Positions 26,781 through 36,073 are shown, counted from the stretch's first letter. The stretch: 64,000 nt of DNA from CAVYGM01 sp963768025 (GCA_963768025.1 CAVYGM010000026.1:310001-374000); one strand, 5' to 3'. Made by a program: numbers and translations. Notes: generated by a model not told the origin, from the sequence alone.

Positions 26781-28711
26781 TATCTTCTCCTTTTAGAACG
26801 AACGGGTTTGGGAACAGGATCTTCGATTTCGATTCGCAAGTTAGTACTATTTCCGGCCCTGTCGGTAATTTCCAGGCTCAATTCTCCGGCAAAATCTTTA
26901 TTTTTATCCAGCTTCTCCGACCAAAGGTACCTGCTTTTGTATTCATAATTCAACAGAACCCACTCCCCATTTACCGAAGCTCGGAAGCCTTCTATCCCTG
27001 ACAGGTCGTCATATACGTAGGCGCGGATTTGGTTTTTGCTGTGCTCAACCAGATTAATGGTGGGGGGGATGGTGTCGGTCATGACCACAAAATTTCCAAA
27101 TTCTCTTGTACGAAACGCTAGTACATCTCCCAGCCAATTGCCACCCACGTAGTTGTACCCATTCCCATTGTAGAGGTACATACCTGTTCGTTCCCTTTTG
27201 GTGATGGTTCCTTCCGGCTTAAACCGAACGTCGAGGTAGTGCCTCAGGGGCATGGTTGGTTCGTTGATGGTCAGAGAATTAAAACGTTTCCTCGGGGCCA
27301 GGTAGAGGGTGTCAAACAGGCTGGTAGAATCAAAACGAATCACCAAGCCTTCTTCCGAATATTCCTCAGTACGCCTGGGCGCGATGGCTTTTTTGTAATG
27401 TAATGGCAAGACAGTGTTCCCTACCTGAACGGAATCGGGGAGGAATTCCCGGAGATCAGCCAAAAAAACGGCATCCGAGTTGGAATAGTAGGCAGGTGCT
27501 TTGGTAATCCGACGGTCTTTGGCGTAAAACAAAGCCGAAGGAGCCGAGCCAGTGTACTTAGGGGCCGTAACAGAAAGCACGTTTTCGGAAAGCACCGCTC
27601 GCAGAAATCCGGAATAAGGTTCATCACTTTCAGAGCTGACTTCCGGTGCGGGCATTTCACCCTGAATGGTAAATCGAAGTAGGGAGGAGTTTTCGAAGGA
27701 ATCAAAAATCCGGACCACCACCTCGTGCTGCAAGGTATCCGTTATCCTGATTTTTCCTTGGTACGCATTGGTTTTGTACAGATCAAAATCATTTCCATCC
27801 GGCATATAGCACCGGTAAAACCGATTTCCGGATTGTTTTTCGGTACGGTAGTCGATCAGGTTGTTGTATTCCCGAAAGGCAGTGTTCGGGAATTTCTCCA
27901 TGTTATAGGAAAAGATCTCCTTGCCGTCCAGTTTGATTTCAATGCAATGCAACCCATATCGGAATCCCGTTCCGGACATATAATCATAGGCTTGAAGCTC
28001 AATTCCAACCTCTCCGGTGGCCCGAATGGGTCGGGTGATGAGATAGCTGCCGTTTTTTTGCTTGACGGGTTTAAAAACCTGCCGCTCAAACTGCGCATTC
28101 ACGCGGGAGTCAATGGTGGTGGGGCGTAGCGCAAGATTCCAGAAAGCGGGAGGGGTATTGTCGGTAATTTCCTTAAAATTAAAATACAGCGGGTTCAGGT
28201 GGTTGTTTTTTGAATCCCGAATTTCGAAATGGAGATGGGGCCCACCGGACCCACCCGTGTTGCCCGATAAGGCAATTACCTGCCCTTTTTTGACTAGAAA
28301 CTGATTTGGCTTTGGTTCCAGGTCCATGTAAAAACTCTTCTGCCTGTATTGCTCGCGACGAACATAGGCCGCTAGTGAATCCTGAAATACCTGCAAGTGA
28401 CCGTACACGGTCGTCATGCCGTTGGGATGGCGAAGGTAAATCACATTGCCGTAACCAGTACCCTGAACGGCTATCCGGGAAACATACCCATCCGCGGCGG
28501 CGTGAACAAGGAGTCCTTCCCGCTGTTGCGTCCGGATATCCAACCCGCCGTGAAAATGGTTAGACCGCAAGTCGCCCAGAACTCCGGAGAGGGTATTGGG
28601 TTGGCCGGGAGTTATGGGAAAAATAAAATAATTTTTGGGGTAAGACTCTTTTTGAGCGTGGGAAAAAAATGTAGTACTGAAAAACAAGAGCAACAACACC
28701 AGTCTAGTCAC
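26780..28711 (-). CDS. M23-family (LytM-like) zinc metallopeptidase
   Basis: A 643-residue exported protein (signal peptide ending STTFFSHAQ). The peptidase core is near the N-terminus: SNHFHGGLDIRTQQ has the HxxxD zinc ligands, GYGNVIYLRHPNGMTTVYGH the HxH-type region, and GPHLHFEIRD the second histidine motif. The remaining 450 residues are beta-rich and end in a basic tail (KPVRSKRRR), a layout usual for Bacteroidota cell-wall endopeptidases. Likely cuts peptidoglycan crosslinks in the periplasm. Translationally coupled to bcp. Confidence 0.9.
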   Translation of the reverse strand: MTRLVLLLLFFSTTFFSHAQKESYPKNYFIFPITPGQPNTLSGVLGDLRSNHFHGGLDIRTQQREGLLVHAAADGYVSRIAVQGTGYGNVIYLRHPNGMTTVYGHLQVFQDSLAAYVRREQYRQKSFYMDLEPKPNQFLVKKGQVIALSGNTGGSGGPHLHFEIRDSKNNHLNPLYFNFKEITDNTPPAFWNLALRPTTIDSRVNAQFERQVFKPVKQKNGSYLITRPIRATGEVGIELQAYDYMSGTGFRYGLHCIEIKLDGKEIFSYNMEKFPNTAFREYNNLIDYRTEKQSGNRFYRCYMPDGNDFDLYKTNAYQGKIRITDTLQHEVVVRIFDSFENSSLLRFTIQGEMPAPEVSSESDEPYSGFLRAVLSENVLSVTAPKYTGSAPSALFYAKDRRITKAPAYYSNSDAVFLADLREFLPDSVQVGNTVLPLHYKKAIAPRRTEEYSEEGLVIRFDSTSLFDTLYLAPRKRFNSLTINEPTMPLRHYLDVRFKPEGTITKRERTGMYLYNGNGYNYVGGNWLGDVLAFRTREFGNFVVMTDTIPPTINLVEHSKNQIRAYVYDDLSGIEGFRASVNGEWVLLNYEYKSRYLWSEKLDKNKDFAGELSLEITDRAGNSTNLRIEIEDPVPKPVRSKRRR

Positions 28712-28844
28712 AAATCGCGTGTTTTACGTTAGAATATAATACTATGTCCACGAAGGAATGGTAAAAATCAGGCCCGCTTGCCCGACCAAAGGAAAGGATA
28801 GCGGTGATTTTTTGCCAAGACCAACATCCTCCAACCGTGGAACC

Positions 28845-29456
28845 CTATTTTACTTCCAGAGAAAGCATGTCCGTGCCTTCAATGGAAGCCACCAGCTTAT
28901 CCCCAATTTTCACCGCCGCTACGCCCTTAGGGGTACCCGTAAAGATCAGGTCGCCGGTTTTGAGGGTAAAGTACCGCGAAACAAAAGAGATGAGGTAGTC
29001 AATCTGGTATAGCATCATGGATGTATTCCCTTCCTGCCGCGTTTCTCCGTTGACGGTAAGGCTGAAATTCAAATTTTGTAAATCAGCGAATTGGCCTTTT
29101 GGAACAAAATTAGAAATTGGCGCGGAGCTATTGAAAGCCTTGGCCAGTTCCCAGGGTAACCCCTTACTTTTTAGTTTGGATTGGAGGTCACGGGCGGTGA
29201 AGTCAATGCCTATTCCAATTTCATCGTAATATTTATGAGCAAATTCTTCCCCGATATTTTTGCCTACCTTGCCTATTTTAACAACAATTTCCACCTCGTG
29301 GTGGATGTCATCCGAAAAATCCGGATGATAGAAATCATCGCCCGGCCGCAAAATGGCCGTATCCGGTTTCATAAATATAACGGGGGCATCGGGGCGTTCA
29401 TTATTAAGTTCTTCGATATGATCGGCGTAATTTCGGCCAACGCAGATTATTTTCAT
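28845..29456 (-). CDS. Fumarylacetoacetate hydrolase-family protein
   Basis: ATG 29456 (MKIICVGRNYADHIEELNNE) starts a 203-residue protein of the small FAH family (acylpyruvase/oxaloacetate decarboxylase type). Metal-binding acid residues are in IHHEVEIVVKIGK and a later Asp in GIGIDFTARDLQSKLK; the ending FTGTPKGVAAVKIGDKLVAS is canonical. Cytoplasmic. Substrate not assignable from sequence; many members hydrolyse acylpyruvates. Confidence 0.88.
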   Translation of the reverse strand: MKIICVGRNYADHIEELNNERPDAPVIFMKPDTAILRPGDDFYHPDFSDDIHHEVEIVVKIGKVGKNIGEEFAHKYYDEIGIGIDFTARDLQSKLKSKGLPWELAKAFNSSAPISNFVPKGQFADLQNLNFSLTVNGETRQEGNTSMMLYQIDYLISFVSRYFTLKTGDLIFTGTPKGVAAVKIGDKLVASIEGTDMLSLEVK

Positions 29457-29626
29457 TGGTTCCTCGGAGTTTATGATTTGTAGGTTTTTCCCAAAAGGAT
29501 AGTATCCGGACAAAACTAACTACATTCCCCTAGGTGGCATAATATTTTGTTTTTTTTTGACCGAGTACCCCAGGTTTCAGCCTTCCATTCAAGTATTTGA
29601 AGAAATCATTCAAGCCAGTTATAAAA

Positions 29627-30454
29627 ATGAATAAATTCAGTTTTGCCTTTATACTCTCCTTTCTGTTCGTAGTAGCCTGTCAGCGGGTACCGTTGTCGAA
29701 CAGGAAACAACTCATGCTGGTAAGCAGTAGGGAGTTGCTTCCCATGAGCTTCAAAAGTTACCGCGAGTTTTTGGATACGAGCCGGGTAGACAGGTCGGGC
29801 AGGGACGTGGAGATGGTGAAGCGGGTAGGGGGGAAGATCCAACGGGCCGTTGAAGATTACCTCCGCGAAGTGAATAAAAGTGAAATTCTTGACGGATTTC
29901 AATGGGAGTTTAATTTGGTGGAGAATAAAGATGTAAATGCATTCTGTATGCCGGGCGGCAAGGTAGTTTTCTACAGCGGAATACTGCCCATCTGCCAGGA
30001 TGAGGCCGGCGTGGCCGTTGTCATGGGCCACGAAGTTTCTCATGCCATTGCCAGCCATGGGGCCGAGCGGATGAGTCAGGGACTGCTATCACAAGGAATT
30101 CTTACGGCCGGACAAATTGGTTTGGGAGTAGCCACTTCCAACAAACCCCAGCAAACTCAGCAACTCTACAATACGGTGTATGGCGTAGTAGCTCCGGCTG
30201 CTACCCAAATCGGCTACTTACTCCCTAACAGCCGCCTGCAGGAATCAGAATCCGACGAATTAGGGCTGATCTTTATGGCCAAGGCCGGGTATGATCCCCA
30301 GAATGCCGTGGAGTTCTGGACCCGAATGGCGGCTAAATCCGGAGGGGCTAAGCCCCCCCAATTCTTATCCACGCACCCGGCCGACGCTACCCGTATTCGT
30401 GATCTGAAATCACATTTGCCCAAAGCAATGAAAATTTACCAGGAGAATCGGTAG
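29627..30454 (+). CDS. M48-family metalloprotease, lipoprotein
   Basis: ATG 29627 gives a 275-residue protein with lipoprotein signal (FAFILSFLFVVAC). The zinc motif HEVSH lies in VVMGHEVSHAIASHGAERMS, with the third ligand Glu in LQESESDELGLIFMAKAGYD. Family members of this length (like E. coli LoiP/YcaL) are periplasm-facing quality-control proteases. Monocistronic: a terminator follows after about 25 bases. Confidence 0.92.
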   Translation: MNKFSFAFILSFLFVVACQRVPLSNRKQLMLVSSRELLPMSFKSYREFLDTSRVDRSGRDVEMVKRVGGKIQRAVEDYLREVNKSEILDGFQWEFNLVENKDVNAFCMPGGKVVFYSGILPICQDEAGVAVVMGHEVSHAIASHGAERMSQGLLSQGILTAGQIGLGVATSNKPQQTQQLYNTVYGVVAPAATQIGYLLPNSRLQESESDELGLIFMAKAGYDPQNAVEFWTRMAAKSGGAKPPQFLSTHPADATRIRDLKSHLPKAMKIYQENR

Positions 30455-30477
30455 GTACCCTAACCCTACTAATTTTC

Positions 30478-30506
30478 AGGCCAGTCCGCCCGGATTGGCC
30501 TTTTTT
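30478..30506 (+). terminator. Rho-independent terminator after M48 gene
   Basis: AGGCCAGTCCG (30478-30488) pairs with CGGATTGGCCT (30491-30501) (one G-T pair), followed by a T run to 30506. Confidence 0.88.
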
Positions 30507-30542
30507 ATGATTTTGACAGACAAATACCCGACGATTTTTCGT

Positions 30543-30550
30543 TACTTTTG
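30543..30550 (+). promoter_or_regulatory. Candidate -7 element upstream of NlpC/P60 gene
   Basis: TACTTTTG fits TAnnTTTG, 25 bases before the chosen start. A TTTTG at 30511-30515 lies upstream but at 27 bases spacing, longer than usual, so only the -7 box is supported. Confidence 0.4.
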
Positions 30551-30574
30551 GGAAAGAACACTATTCCAAACCGT

Positions 30575-31168
30575 ATGTTCAGATCGTTTCCTGCCCCCTT
30601 TCTTTACCTCAGTCTTTTCGCCCTGTTTCTATTCTTATCCTCTTGCGAAACGCTGAAACGTTCCCCTTCCTATTCTACCTCCAAGTCCAAATCACGGACT
30701 TCACCCACGACCCGATCTGCCGGAAATCGGCCGGTGGCCAAAAAAACTGTGTCGGCCCCGTCGGGACCGTATGATCGCCACGTGCGGAATGTAGTCAGTG
30801 AAGCTCGGAAATTTACGGGTACACCTTACCGGGCCGGCGGGAATGATTCCCGGGGCATTGATTGCTCAGGGTTGATCTGTTCGGTATACAGCGAGCTTGG
30901 GTACAAGGTGCCGCGTATTTCGTGGCAGCAGTCGGAATTTGGCCGGGATGTGGCTAGGGTGGAGGATATCCGGCCGGGGGACTGGATTTTCTTCGTGCCC
31001 GATGCCGGAAAAGAAGGGTACGTTTCCCACGCTGGCATAGTAACCGAAGTGAGAAGTAAGAATGATATCCTCTTTATTCATGCCTCCTCTTCCAAAGGGG
31101 TACGGGAGGATAACCTCTTCTCCACCTATTTTAAAAATCGTTTTGTAAAAGCATTGAGACCCTTTTAA
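30575..31168 (+). CDS. NlpC/P60-family cysteine peptidase, lipoprotein
   Basis: ATG 30575 gives 197 residues with lipobox LSSC after a hydrophobic signal. A Ser/Lys/Thr-rich linker (to about residue 70) leads to the catalytic domain: RKFTGTPYRAGGNDSRGIDC with catalytic Cys in DCSGLICSVY, His in YVSHAGIVTEV, third residue in DILFIHASSS. Cuts peptide bridges of peptidoglycan (gamma-D-Glu-diamino acid type by family). Probable outer-membrane lipoprotein. Confidence 0.92.
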   Translation: MFRSFPAPFLYLSLFALFLFLSSCETLKRSPSYSTSKSKSRTSPTTRSAGNRPVAKKTVSAPSGPYDRHVRNVVSEARKFTGTPYRAGGNDSRGIDCSGLICSVYSELGYKVPRISWQQSEFGRDVARVEDIRPGDWIFFVPDAGKEGYVSHAGIVTEVRSKNDILFIHASSSKGVREDNLFSTYFKNRFVKALRPF

Positions 31169-31291
31169 TTAGCTGAGAGCAGCCCATAAATAGGTCTATC
31201 CGCCATGGTGGACTTTTTTTTCAGTAGATAGGGGTAGATAGAAACCAAATTGTCTGTACTTTTAGTACCTCCTACCATACCTTCTACTTTC

Positions 31292-32512
31292 ATGCCCAAC
31301 CAAACCGTTAGTCCTTTCGGTGTCGCCACCGGTAGAGTAGTGCTAAGATTCACGATCAGTCCACCGTTGGTCCCTCACTACATCAGCGCGGTCGTGTTTT
31401 CGTCCTTTTGCATTATTACCGGGCTTATCTGGGATATCTGCTGGCACCTCAGTATCGGCCGCGATGGTCTTTTTTCACCCCCTCATTTGGTAATCTACGT
31501 TGGTGCTGTGGTAGCCGGCTTGTTCTCAGGCTTGGAAGTACTGCGCATCACTTTCGCTGGATCTGCCACAGAAAAATCCAAGCGGGTCAAAATCTGGGGC
31601 TTTTTTTATAGCTCGTTGGGTGCCCTATTTTGTATTTGGGGGGCTTTAATGATGCTTACTTCGGCTCCTTTTGACGATTGGTGGCACAACACCTATGGAC
31701 TGGATGTGCGGATTCTTTCACCCCCCCATACCGTATTGGCTCTGGGAATCATTGGGGTTCAGTTTGGCGCCATGGTGAGTGTACTAGCTCTCAAAAACCA
31801 AACCAACCTACTCTCAGAAAAAAAGCAGGAATCCTTACGCCAGATCCATTTTCTGTTATTTTCCCTTTCGGCGGGGTTTCTGCTCACCATGTGGTACATT
31901 TTGCTGTCGGAAGAGATAGATCGGTATGCCTCCCATACGTCCCTCTATTACCAAATTTCCTCGGTGGCTTTCCCCTTCCTGCTGCTAGCCTTTGGGAGGG
32001 CATACCCCGGAAAATGGACCATTACTGCGGTGAGTCTGGTTTACACCCTTATTCTTTTGCTGACCCTCTGGATCATCCCCCTTTTTCCGGCGGAACCCAA
32101 ACTCGGACCTATCCTGCACCACATTGATCACTACAATGGATTCCAGTTTCCACTTCTTCTGATAGTACCCTCCTTGGTACTTGATTATTTGCGCCACCGC
32201 TACGCCTACGTGTCCGATTGGAAACTGGCCCTGCTGTTGGGGTTTGCGTTCATCCTCGTGTTTTTTGTGGTTCAATGGTTTTTCGGGGCTTTTTTACTGG
32301 AATCACCCTACGCTCGGAATTGGTTTTTTGGGAGCCATTACTGGTATTTTGCGAACAGCCCCGACTGGGAGTACCGGTATAAGTTTGCTCCCTGGGGGAA
32401 AGAATCCCTAGGGCAACTCGCCCAGGGACTGGGGATCGCTCTGGTGTTTAGCATAGTTTCTTCCCGCATTGGTTTGTACTGGGGTTCCTGGATGAAAAAA
32501 ATTCAACGATGA
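31292..32512 (+). CDS. Polytopic membrane protein with PmoC/AmoC-like copper-site motifs
   Basis: 406 residues from ATG 31292 (an upstream in-frame start at 31250 is weaker), about nine or ten membrane spans. Two sites stand out. Asp48-x3-His52-x12-His65, in IWDICWHLSIGRDGLFSPPH, has the exact spacing and neighbours (D..WH....RD..F.P.H) of the CuC site of PmoC/AmoC. Asp128-x3-His132-x13-His146, in DDWWHNTYGLDVRILSPPH, has the spacing of the CuD site (Asn-x3-His-x13-His in PmoC), with Asp for Asn. The stop overlaps the next start (ATGA). By motif it is a distant relative of the catalytic subunit of copper membrane monooxygenases; overall similarity outside the motifs is not evident. Activity and substrate unknown. 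Confidence 0.65.
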   Translation: MPNQTVSPFGVATGRVVLRFTISPPLVPHYISAVVFSSFCIITGLIWDICWHLSIGRDGLFSPPHLVIYVGAVVAGLFSGLEVLRITFAGSATEKSKRVKIWGFFYSSLGALFCIWGALMMLTSAPFDDWWHNTYGLDVRILSPPHTVLALGIIGVQFGAMVSVLALKNQTNLLSEKKQESLRQIHFLLFSLSAGFLLTMWYILLSEEIDRYASHTSLYYQISSVAFPFLLLAFGRAYPGKWTITAVSLVYTLILLLTLWIIPLFPAEPKLGPILHHIDHYNGFQFPLLLIVPSLVLDYLRHRYAYVSDWKLALLLGFAFILVFFVVQWFFGAFLLESPYARNWFFGSHYWYFANSPDWEYRYKFAPWGKESLGQLAQGLGIALVFSIVSSRIGLYWGSWMKKIQR

Positions 32513-34164
32513 TTCGATACCTTATTTTCGTCCTGCTCCTAACAGTCCAGACGATCACCTATGCGCACATTGGTAGTGCAGGGGTGGTGCTTCAGCAGAA
32601 TGCGGGGGCGTACCGTGTCCTTGTGACGGTTCAGCCGCCCGATGTGATTCCTGGCACGGCTCAGGTGACGGTTTTTGTGGAAAATGGGGTAGTTGATGGG
32701 ATCCAGGCACGCCCTATTTTCTTCCGTTCTGGTGACGAAGGGGCACCTACATCCGATGCCTTGTCGCCCGTGGCCGGACAATTCGGCCAGTTTCAGGGCA
32801 TTGTGTGGTTAATGGAGGGAGGATCATCCAGCATCCAGCTCGAAATTGACGGGGATCAGGGAAAAGCAGAGCTAATTGTGCCCATCGTAGCCATGTCAAC
32901 GGCCCAGCGGGACATGCCCGCCGGACTGGGTTGGACTCTCAGTGCCTTGGGATTGCTGCTCCTTATCCTTCTGGTAACCGTTATCGGAGCCAGCGTGAGT
33001 GATGGCCTGCTTCGTCCCGGACACGCGCTGACTTCCACCCAAAAAAGAAGGCGATTGGTCCACATGGGCATTTCGTTGGGGGCCTGTCTGCTCATTTTGT
33101 ACGGAGGCAGTAGTTGGTGGGATAGCTGGGCCAAGGACTACAAGCAGCAAATGTATCAACCGTTGAAAGCTAGCAGCTCAGTGGTAATGCAGGAAGGGCA
33201 GCGACTATTCAAATTTACCGTAGATACCACCAACTACAAGGCCCAGAGACGGGGCAGCGACCTGAGTTACCTGATCCCCGACCACGGTAAACTCATGCAT
33301 TTGTTCCTGGTGCGTACGCCCGGTCTGGATGCGTTTGCTCATGTTCATCCCGAGCGGGCCGATTCCATCACGTTTCAGGCGTTCTTACCCAACCTACCCG
33401 CTGGTAAGTACCTGGTGTACGGAGACATTGTGTACTATTCGGGATTTACCGAAACGCTAACCGACACCATTGACATACCCGAACTGACCACCGAACCAGG
33501 TACCCTCCAAAAAACCGACCCTGAGGATACCTACGTGGTGACCGATCCGCTGAATAATCCTAAACGGATTCCGCTGGACGAAAATGTGGTTATTTGTGGA
33601 AAACCGGGGGTACGAACGCTCCTCAAAGACAGTTCGTATGTAGTGTGGGAAGGTACCCAAAACCAGGTATTTGAAGCCCAAACTCCCTACCAGCTTACTT
33701 TCCAGGTGGTTGATCCCGACGGAAAACCCGCCCGATTGCAGCCCTACCTTGGGATGGGGGGGCATCTGGCGGTTGTGAGGTCGGATGGCTCGGTATATAT
33801 TCACCTGCACCCGGTGGGGACGGTTTCCATGGCGTCCGAACTGACGTTGAAAAAGCGGATTGCGGATACGACTCTTGTGTACAAACGACCGAATCCGGTG
33901 GTTTTTCGGGATAGCATCAATCGGCACATATCCATGCTCAAACAATTGCCCGATACCGAACGGGAGGCCTTCCTGATGAAAGAAATGGGCATGAATATGG
34001 ATCCTGATTCCACCGGGCACTCTGGAATGAACCATGGAAGTGTATTGTCGTTCCCCTATTCCTTTCCCAAGGCAGGGCAGTACCGGATATTTCTGCAAGT
34101 GAAGCGAAATGGGCAGGTACTGACGGGAATTTTTGATGCGAATGTGAAAGATCCTATCCTGTAA
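32509..34164 (+). CDS. PmoB-architecture exported copper-binding-like protein, partner of the PmoC-like gene
   Basis: 551 residues. The signal peptide likely cleaves after TYA, leaving His20 as mature N-terminus (AHIGSAG), as in PmoB/AmoB and other histidine-brace proteins. A beta domain (20-130), two membrane helices (about 140-160 and 184-200) and a large periplasmic beta-domain follow, the same layout as PmoB. The C-terminal part has PDHGKLMHLFLV, AFAHVHPE (HxH) and YIHLHPVGTVSM plus a Met/His-rich tail (MGMNMDPDSTGHSGMNHG), all good copper ligands. The HxH that PmoB has in its first domain is not seen there. ATGA overlap with the upstream gene indicates a two-subunit complex. Confidence 0.6.
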   Translation: MIRYLIFVLLLTVQTITYAHIGSAGVVLQQNAGAYRVLVTVQPPDVIPGTAQVTVFVENGVVDGIQARPIFFRSGDEGAPTSDALSPVAGQFGQFQGIVWLMEGGSSSIQLEIDGDQGKAELIVPIVAMSTAQRDMPAGLGWTLSALGLLLLILLVTVIGASVSDGLLRPGHALTSTQKRRRLVHMGISLGACLLILYGGSSWWDSWAKDYKQQMYQPLKASSSVVMQEGQRLFKFTVDTTNYKAQRRGSDLSYLIPDHGKLMHLFLVRTPGLDAFAHVHPERADSITFQAFLPNLPAGKYLVYGDIVYYSGFTETLTDTIDIPELTTEPGTLQKTDPEDTYVVTDPLNNPKRIPLDENVVICGKPGVRTLLKDSSYVVWEGTQNQVFEAQTPYQLTFQVVDPDGKPARLQPYLGMGGHLAVVRSDGSVYIHLHPVGTVSMASELTLKKRIADTTLVYKRPNPVVFRDSINRHISMLKQLPDTEREAFLMKEMGMNMDPDSTGHSGMNHGSVLSFPYSFPKAGQYRIFLQVKRNGQVLTGIFDANVKDPIL

Positions 34165-34210
34165 TTACTTGCCGACTTCGCAAGTGTCTGCTTTTCAAAG
34201 GCAGAATCAT

Positions 34211-34798
34211 TCAGCTAGTATAGGTAGTATGGTCAATCATTCTAAAAAATTCTTTCAAACAGCGCGCCGTTAACTGGGCATCTTCCAGGGCGTTGTGGGT
34301 GTCTTCTTCCCGTTCAAATCCAAAATAACCCGACACCGCTCCCAGGCTTAACGACTTGGGTACTGACTTTCCACTTTTTTCCAGGATCATAAAAAATAAG
34401 TAGGAAACCGTGTGAAGGTCAATCATTTTGTTGGAATAGGGCCATTTCATTTTTTCATTCCGATAGGCAAATCGGAGGAAATTTACGTCGTAAATGACAC
34501 TCTGACCGCAAATAACTACTCTGGATAGCGGAGCCCCGCTGGTTTTTGATTTAATCCAGGTCTCAAACTCCGGAATCACATCGTAGATCATGGGCGCATC
34601 TTCCAGATCGTCGAGGGATAGTCCGTGTACTTCCTCGGATTTGGCGGTGAAAGCCTCTTCGTTTTCGGGGTATACATTCTGAAGGTAGGTACCAAGGGAA
34701 TTCCATTTGTCGTCAAACAGCTCAGCTCCCAGCTGAATGATTTCGTTCCAACCAGGCTCAGGGCCCGACATTTCAATATCAAGAACAAGAAAAGGCAT
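34211..34798 (-). CDS. DnaQ-like DEDDh 3'-5' exonuclease
   Basis: A 195-residue exonuclease-fold protein: ExoI LVLDIEMSGPEPG (Asp, Glu), ExoII region VICGQSVIYDVNFLRFAY (Asp), ExoIII EEDTHNALEDAQLTARCLKE (His and Asp). No polymerase part; similar to RNase T/oligoribonuclease-sized proteins. Could act on DNA or RNA ends. Divergent from nspC with a shared 114-base promoter region. Confidence 0.85.
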   Translation of the reverse strand: MPFLVLDIEMSGPEPGWNEIIQLGAELFDDKWNSLGTYLQNVYPENEEAFTAKSEEVHGLSLDDLEDAPMIYDVIPEFETWIKSKTSGAPLSRVVICGQSVIYDVNFLRFAYRNEKMKWPYSNKMIDLHTVSYLFFMILEKSGKSVPKSLSLGAVSGYFGFEREEDTHNALEDAQLTARCLKEFFRMIDHTTYTS

Positions 34799-34844
34799 AG
34801 GTGAATTTAAAAAAGGTGTACGGTGTTTTTTGACTAGCTTATTC

Positions 34845-34863
34845 TATTTTTGCGCCAAAAGTA
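34845..34863. promoter_or_regulatory. Divergent -7 elements between exonuclease and nspC
   Basis: TATTTTTG (34845-34852, plus) faces CAAAAGTA (34856-34863, minus strand TACTTTTG). Both match TAnnTTTG and are only three bases apart, so the two promoters may compete. A TTG lies about 17 bases upstream of the minus-strand box. Confidence 0.42.
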
Positions 34864-34912
34864 AGAATTCCTACTTTCAACAATCTCAATTTTCCGTTAA
34901 ATCTGGTCATAA

Positions 34913-36071
34913 ATGGCTATTGACTATTCCAAAGTACCATCTCCTTGTTTTGTTCTGGAAGAAACCCTCCTCCGCTCCAATCTGAAACTAATTCAGGAAG
35001 TGCAGGAAGCGGCGGGCTGTTCCATTATTCTGGCCTTAAAAGCCTTCTCCATGTACAGTGTCTTTCCGATCGTGGGGGAGTACCTCGGCGGCGCTACGGC
35101 AAGCTCATTGAACGAAATAAAACTGATCAATGATTTCCTGAGGGTAAAGGCCCATACCTATATACCAGCCTACCTGGACGAAGAATTCGAGGAGGTGCTG
35201 GAAAGAAGCAGCCACGTAACCTTCAATACGCTCAGCCAACATGCCAGGTTTAAGGAGCGGGTCGCTGACTACAACACCCAACACCCGAATGCAGAAAGTG
35301 TCCGTGGGGATCAGGGTGAATCCCCAGTATTCAGAGGTAGAGGCCGACATGTACAACCCCTGCGTACCAGGTTCCCGCCTGGGCGAAACCCGCGATAAAT
35401 TCGGCACCACTCTTCCCGAGGGAGTTGAAGGAATTCATTTTCATACCCTTTGTGAAAATGGCTCCGAAACCCTGGAACGTACGCTGGAAGCATTGGAAGA
35501 AAAGTTTGGGGACTTGCTGCACCAAGCCAAATGGCTTAACATGGGCGGGGGACACCTCATGACGCGCGAAGGCTACAATATTGAAAAGTTGATCGGTTTG
35601 ATCCAAAAAATCAGAGCGAAATATGATCTTGAAGTCATCCTGGAACCGGGATCTGCCATTGCCTGGCGCACCGGTACCCTCGTGGCGAAGGTACTTGACA
35701 TCATGGATAGCCAGGGAATTCAAGTGGCAATACTGAATGTATCGTTTGCCGCACACATGCCCGATACCCTGGAAATGCCCTACAAACCTCGTATCGAAGG
35801 AGCCTATCAGGAGCCGGTGGAGGGAAAGCCTACCTACCGAATGGGCGGCATGACCTGCCTGGCCGGTGATTTTATGGGGGATTATTCGTTCGATGCTCCG
35901 TTGGCGATCGGCGACCGGTTGGTTTTTGAAGATATGATTCACTACACCATGGTAAAAACCACCACCTTCAACGGCGTGAACTTACCTTCCATTGGAATCT
36001 GGCAAGCCAATAATACTTTTCGCCTTATTAAAAGCTTTGGGTACGAGAGTTATAAAGATCATTTGTCCTGA
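34913..36071 (+). CDS. nspC: Carboxynorspermidine decarboxylase, one frameshift
   Basis: PLP enzyme of the alanine-racemase-like fold that decarboxylates carboxy(nor)spermidine in polyamine synthesis. N-terminal part has PSPCFVLEETLLRSNLKLI and the PLP lysine Lys43 in ILALKAFSMYSV. One extra base near 35295 (between HPNA and KVSVGIRVNP) breaks the frame; the rest continues with GIHFHTLCENG, LNMGGGHLMTREGYNIEKLI, EPGSAIAWRTG and the diagnostic MTCLAGDFMGDY to 36071. Total about 385 codons, normal. The other alternative-pathway gene (carboxyspermidine dehydrogenase) is not in the window. Confidence 0.92.
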
Positions 36072-36073
36072 TC

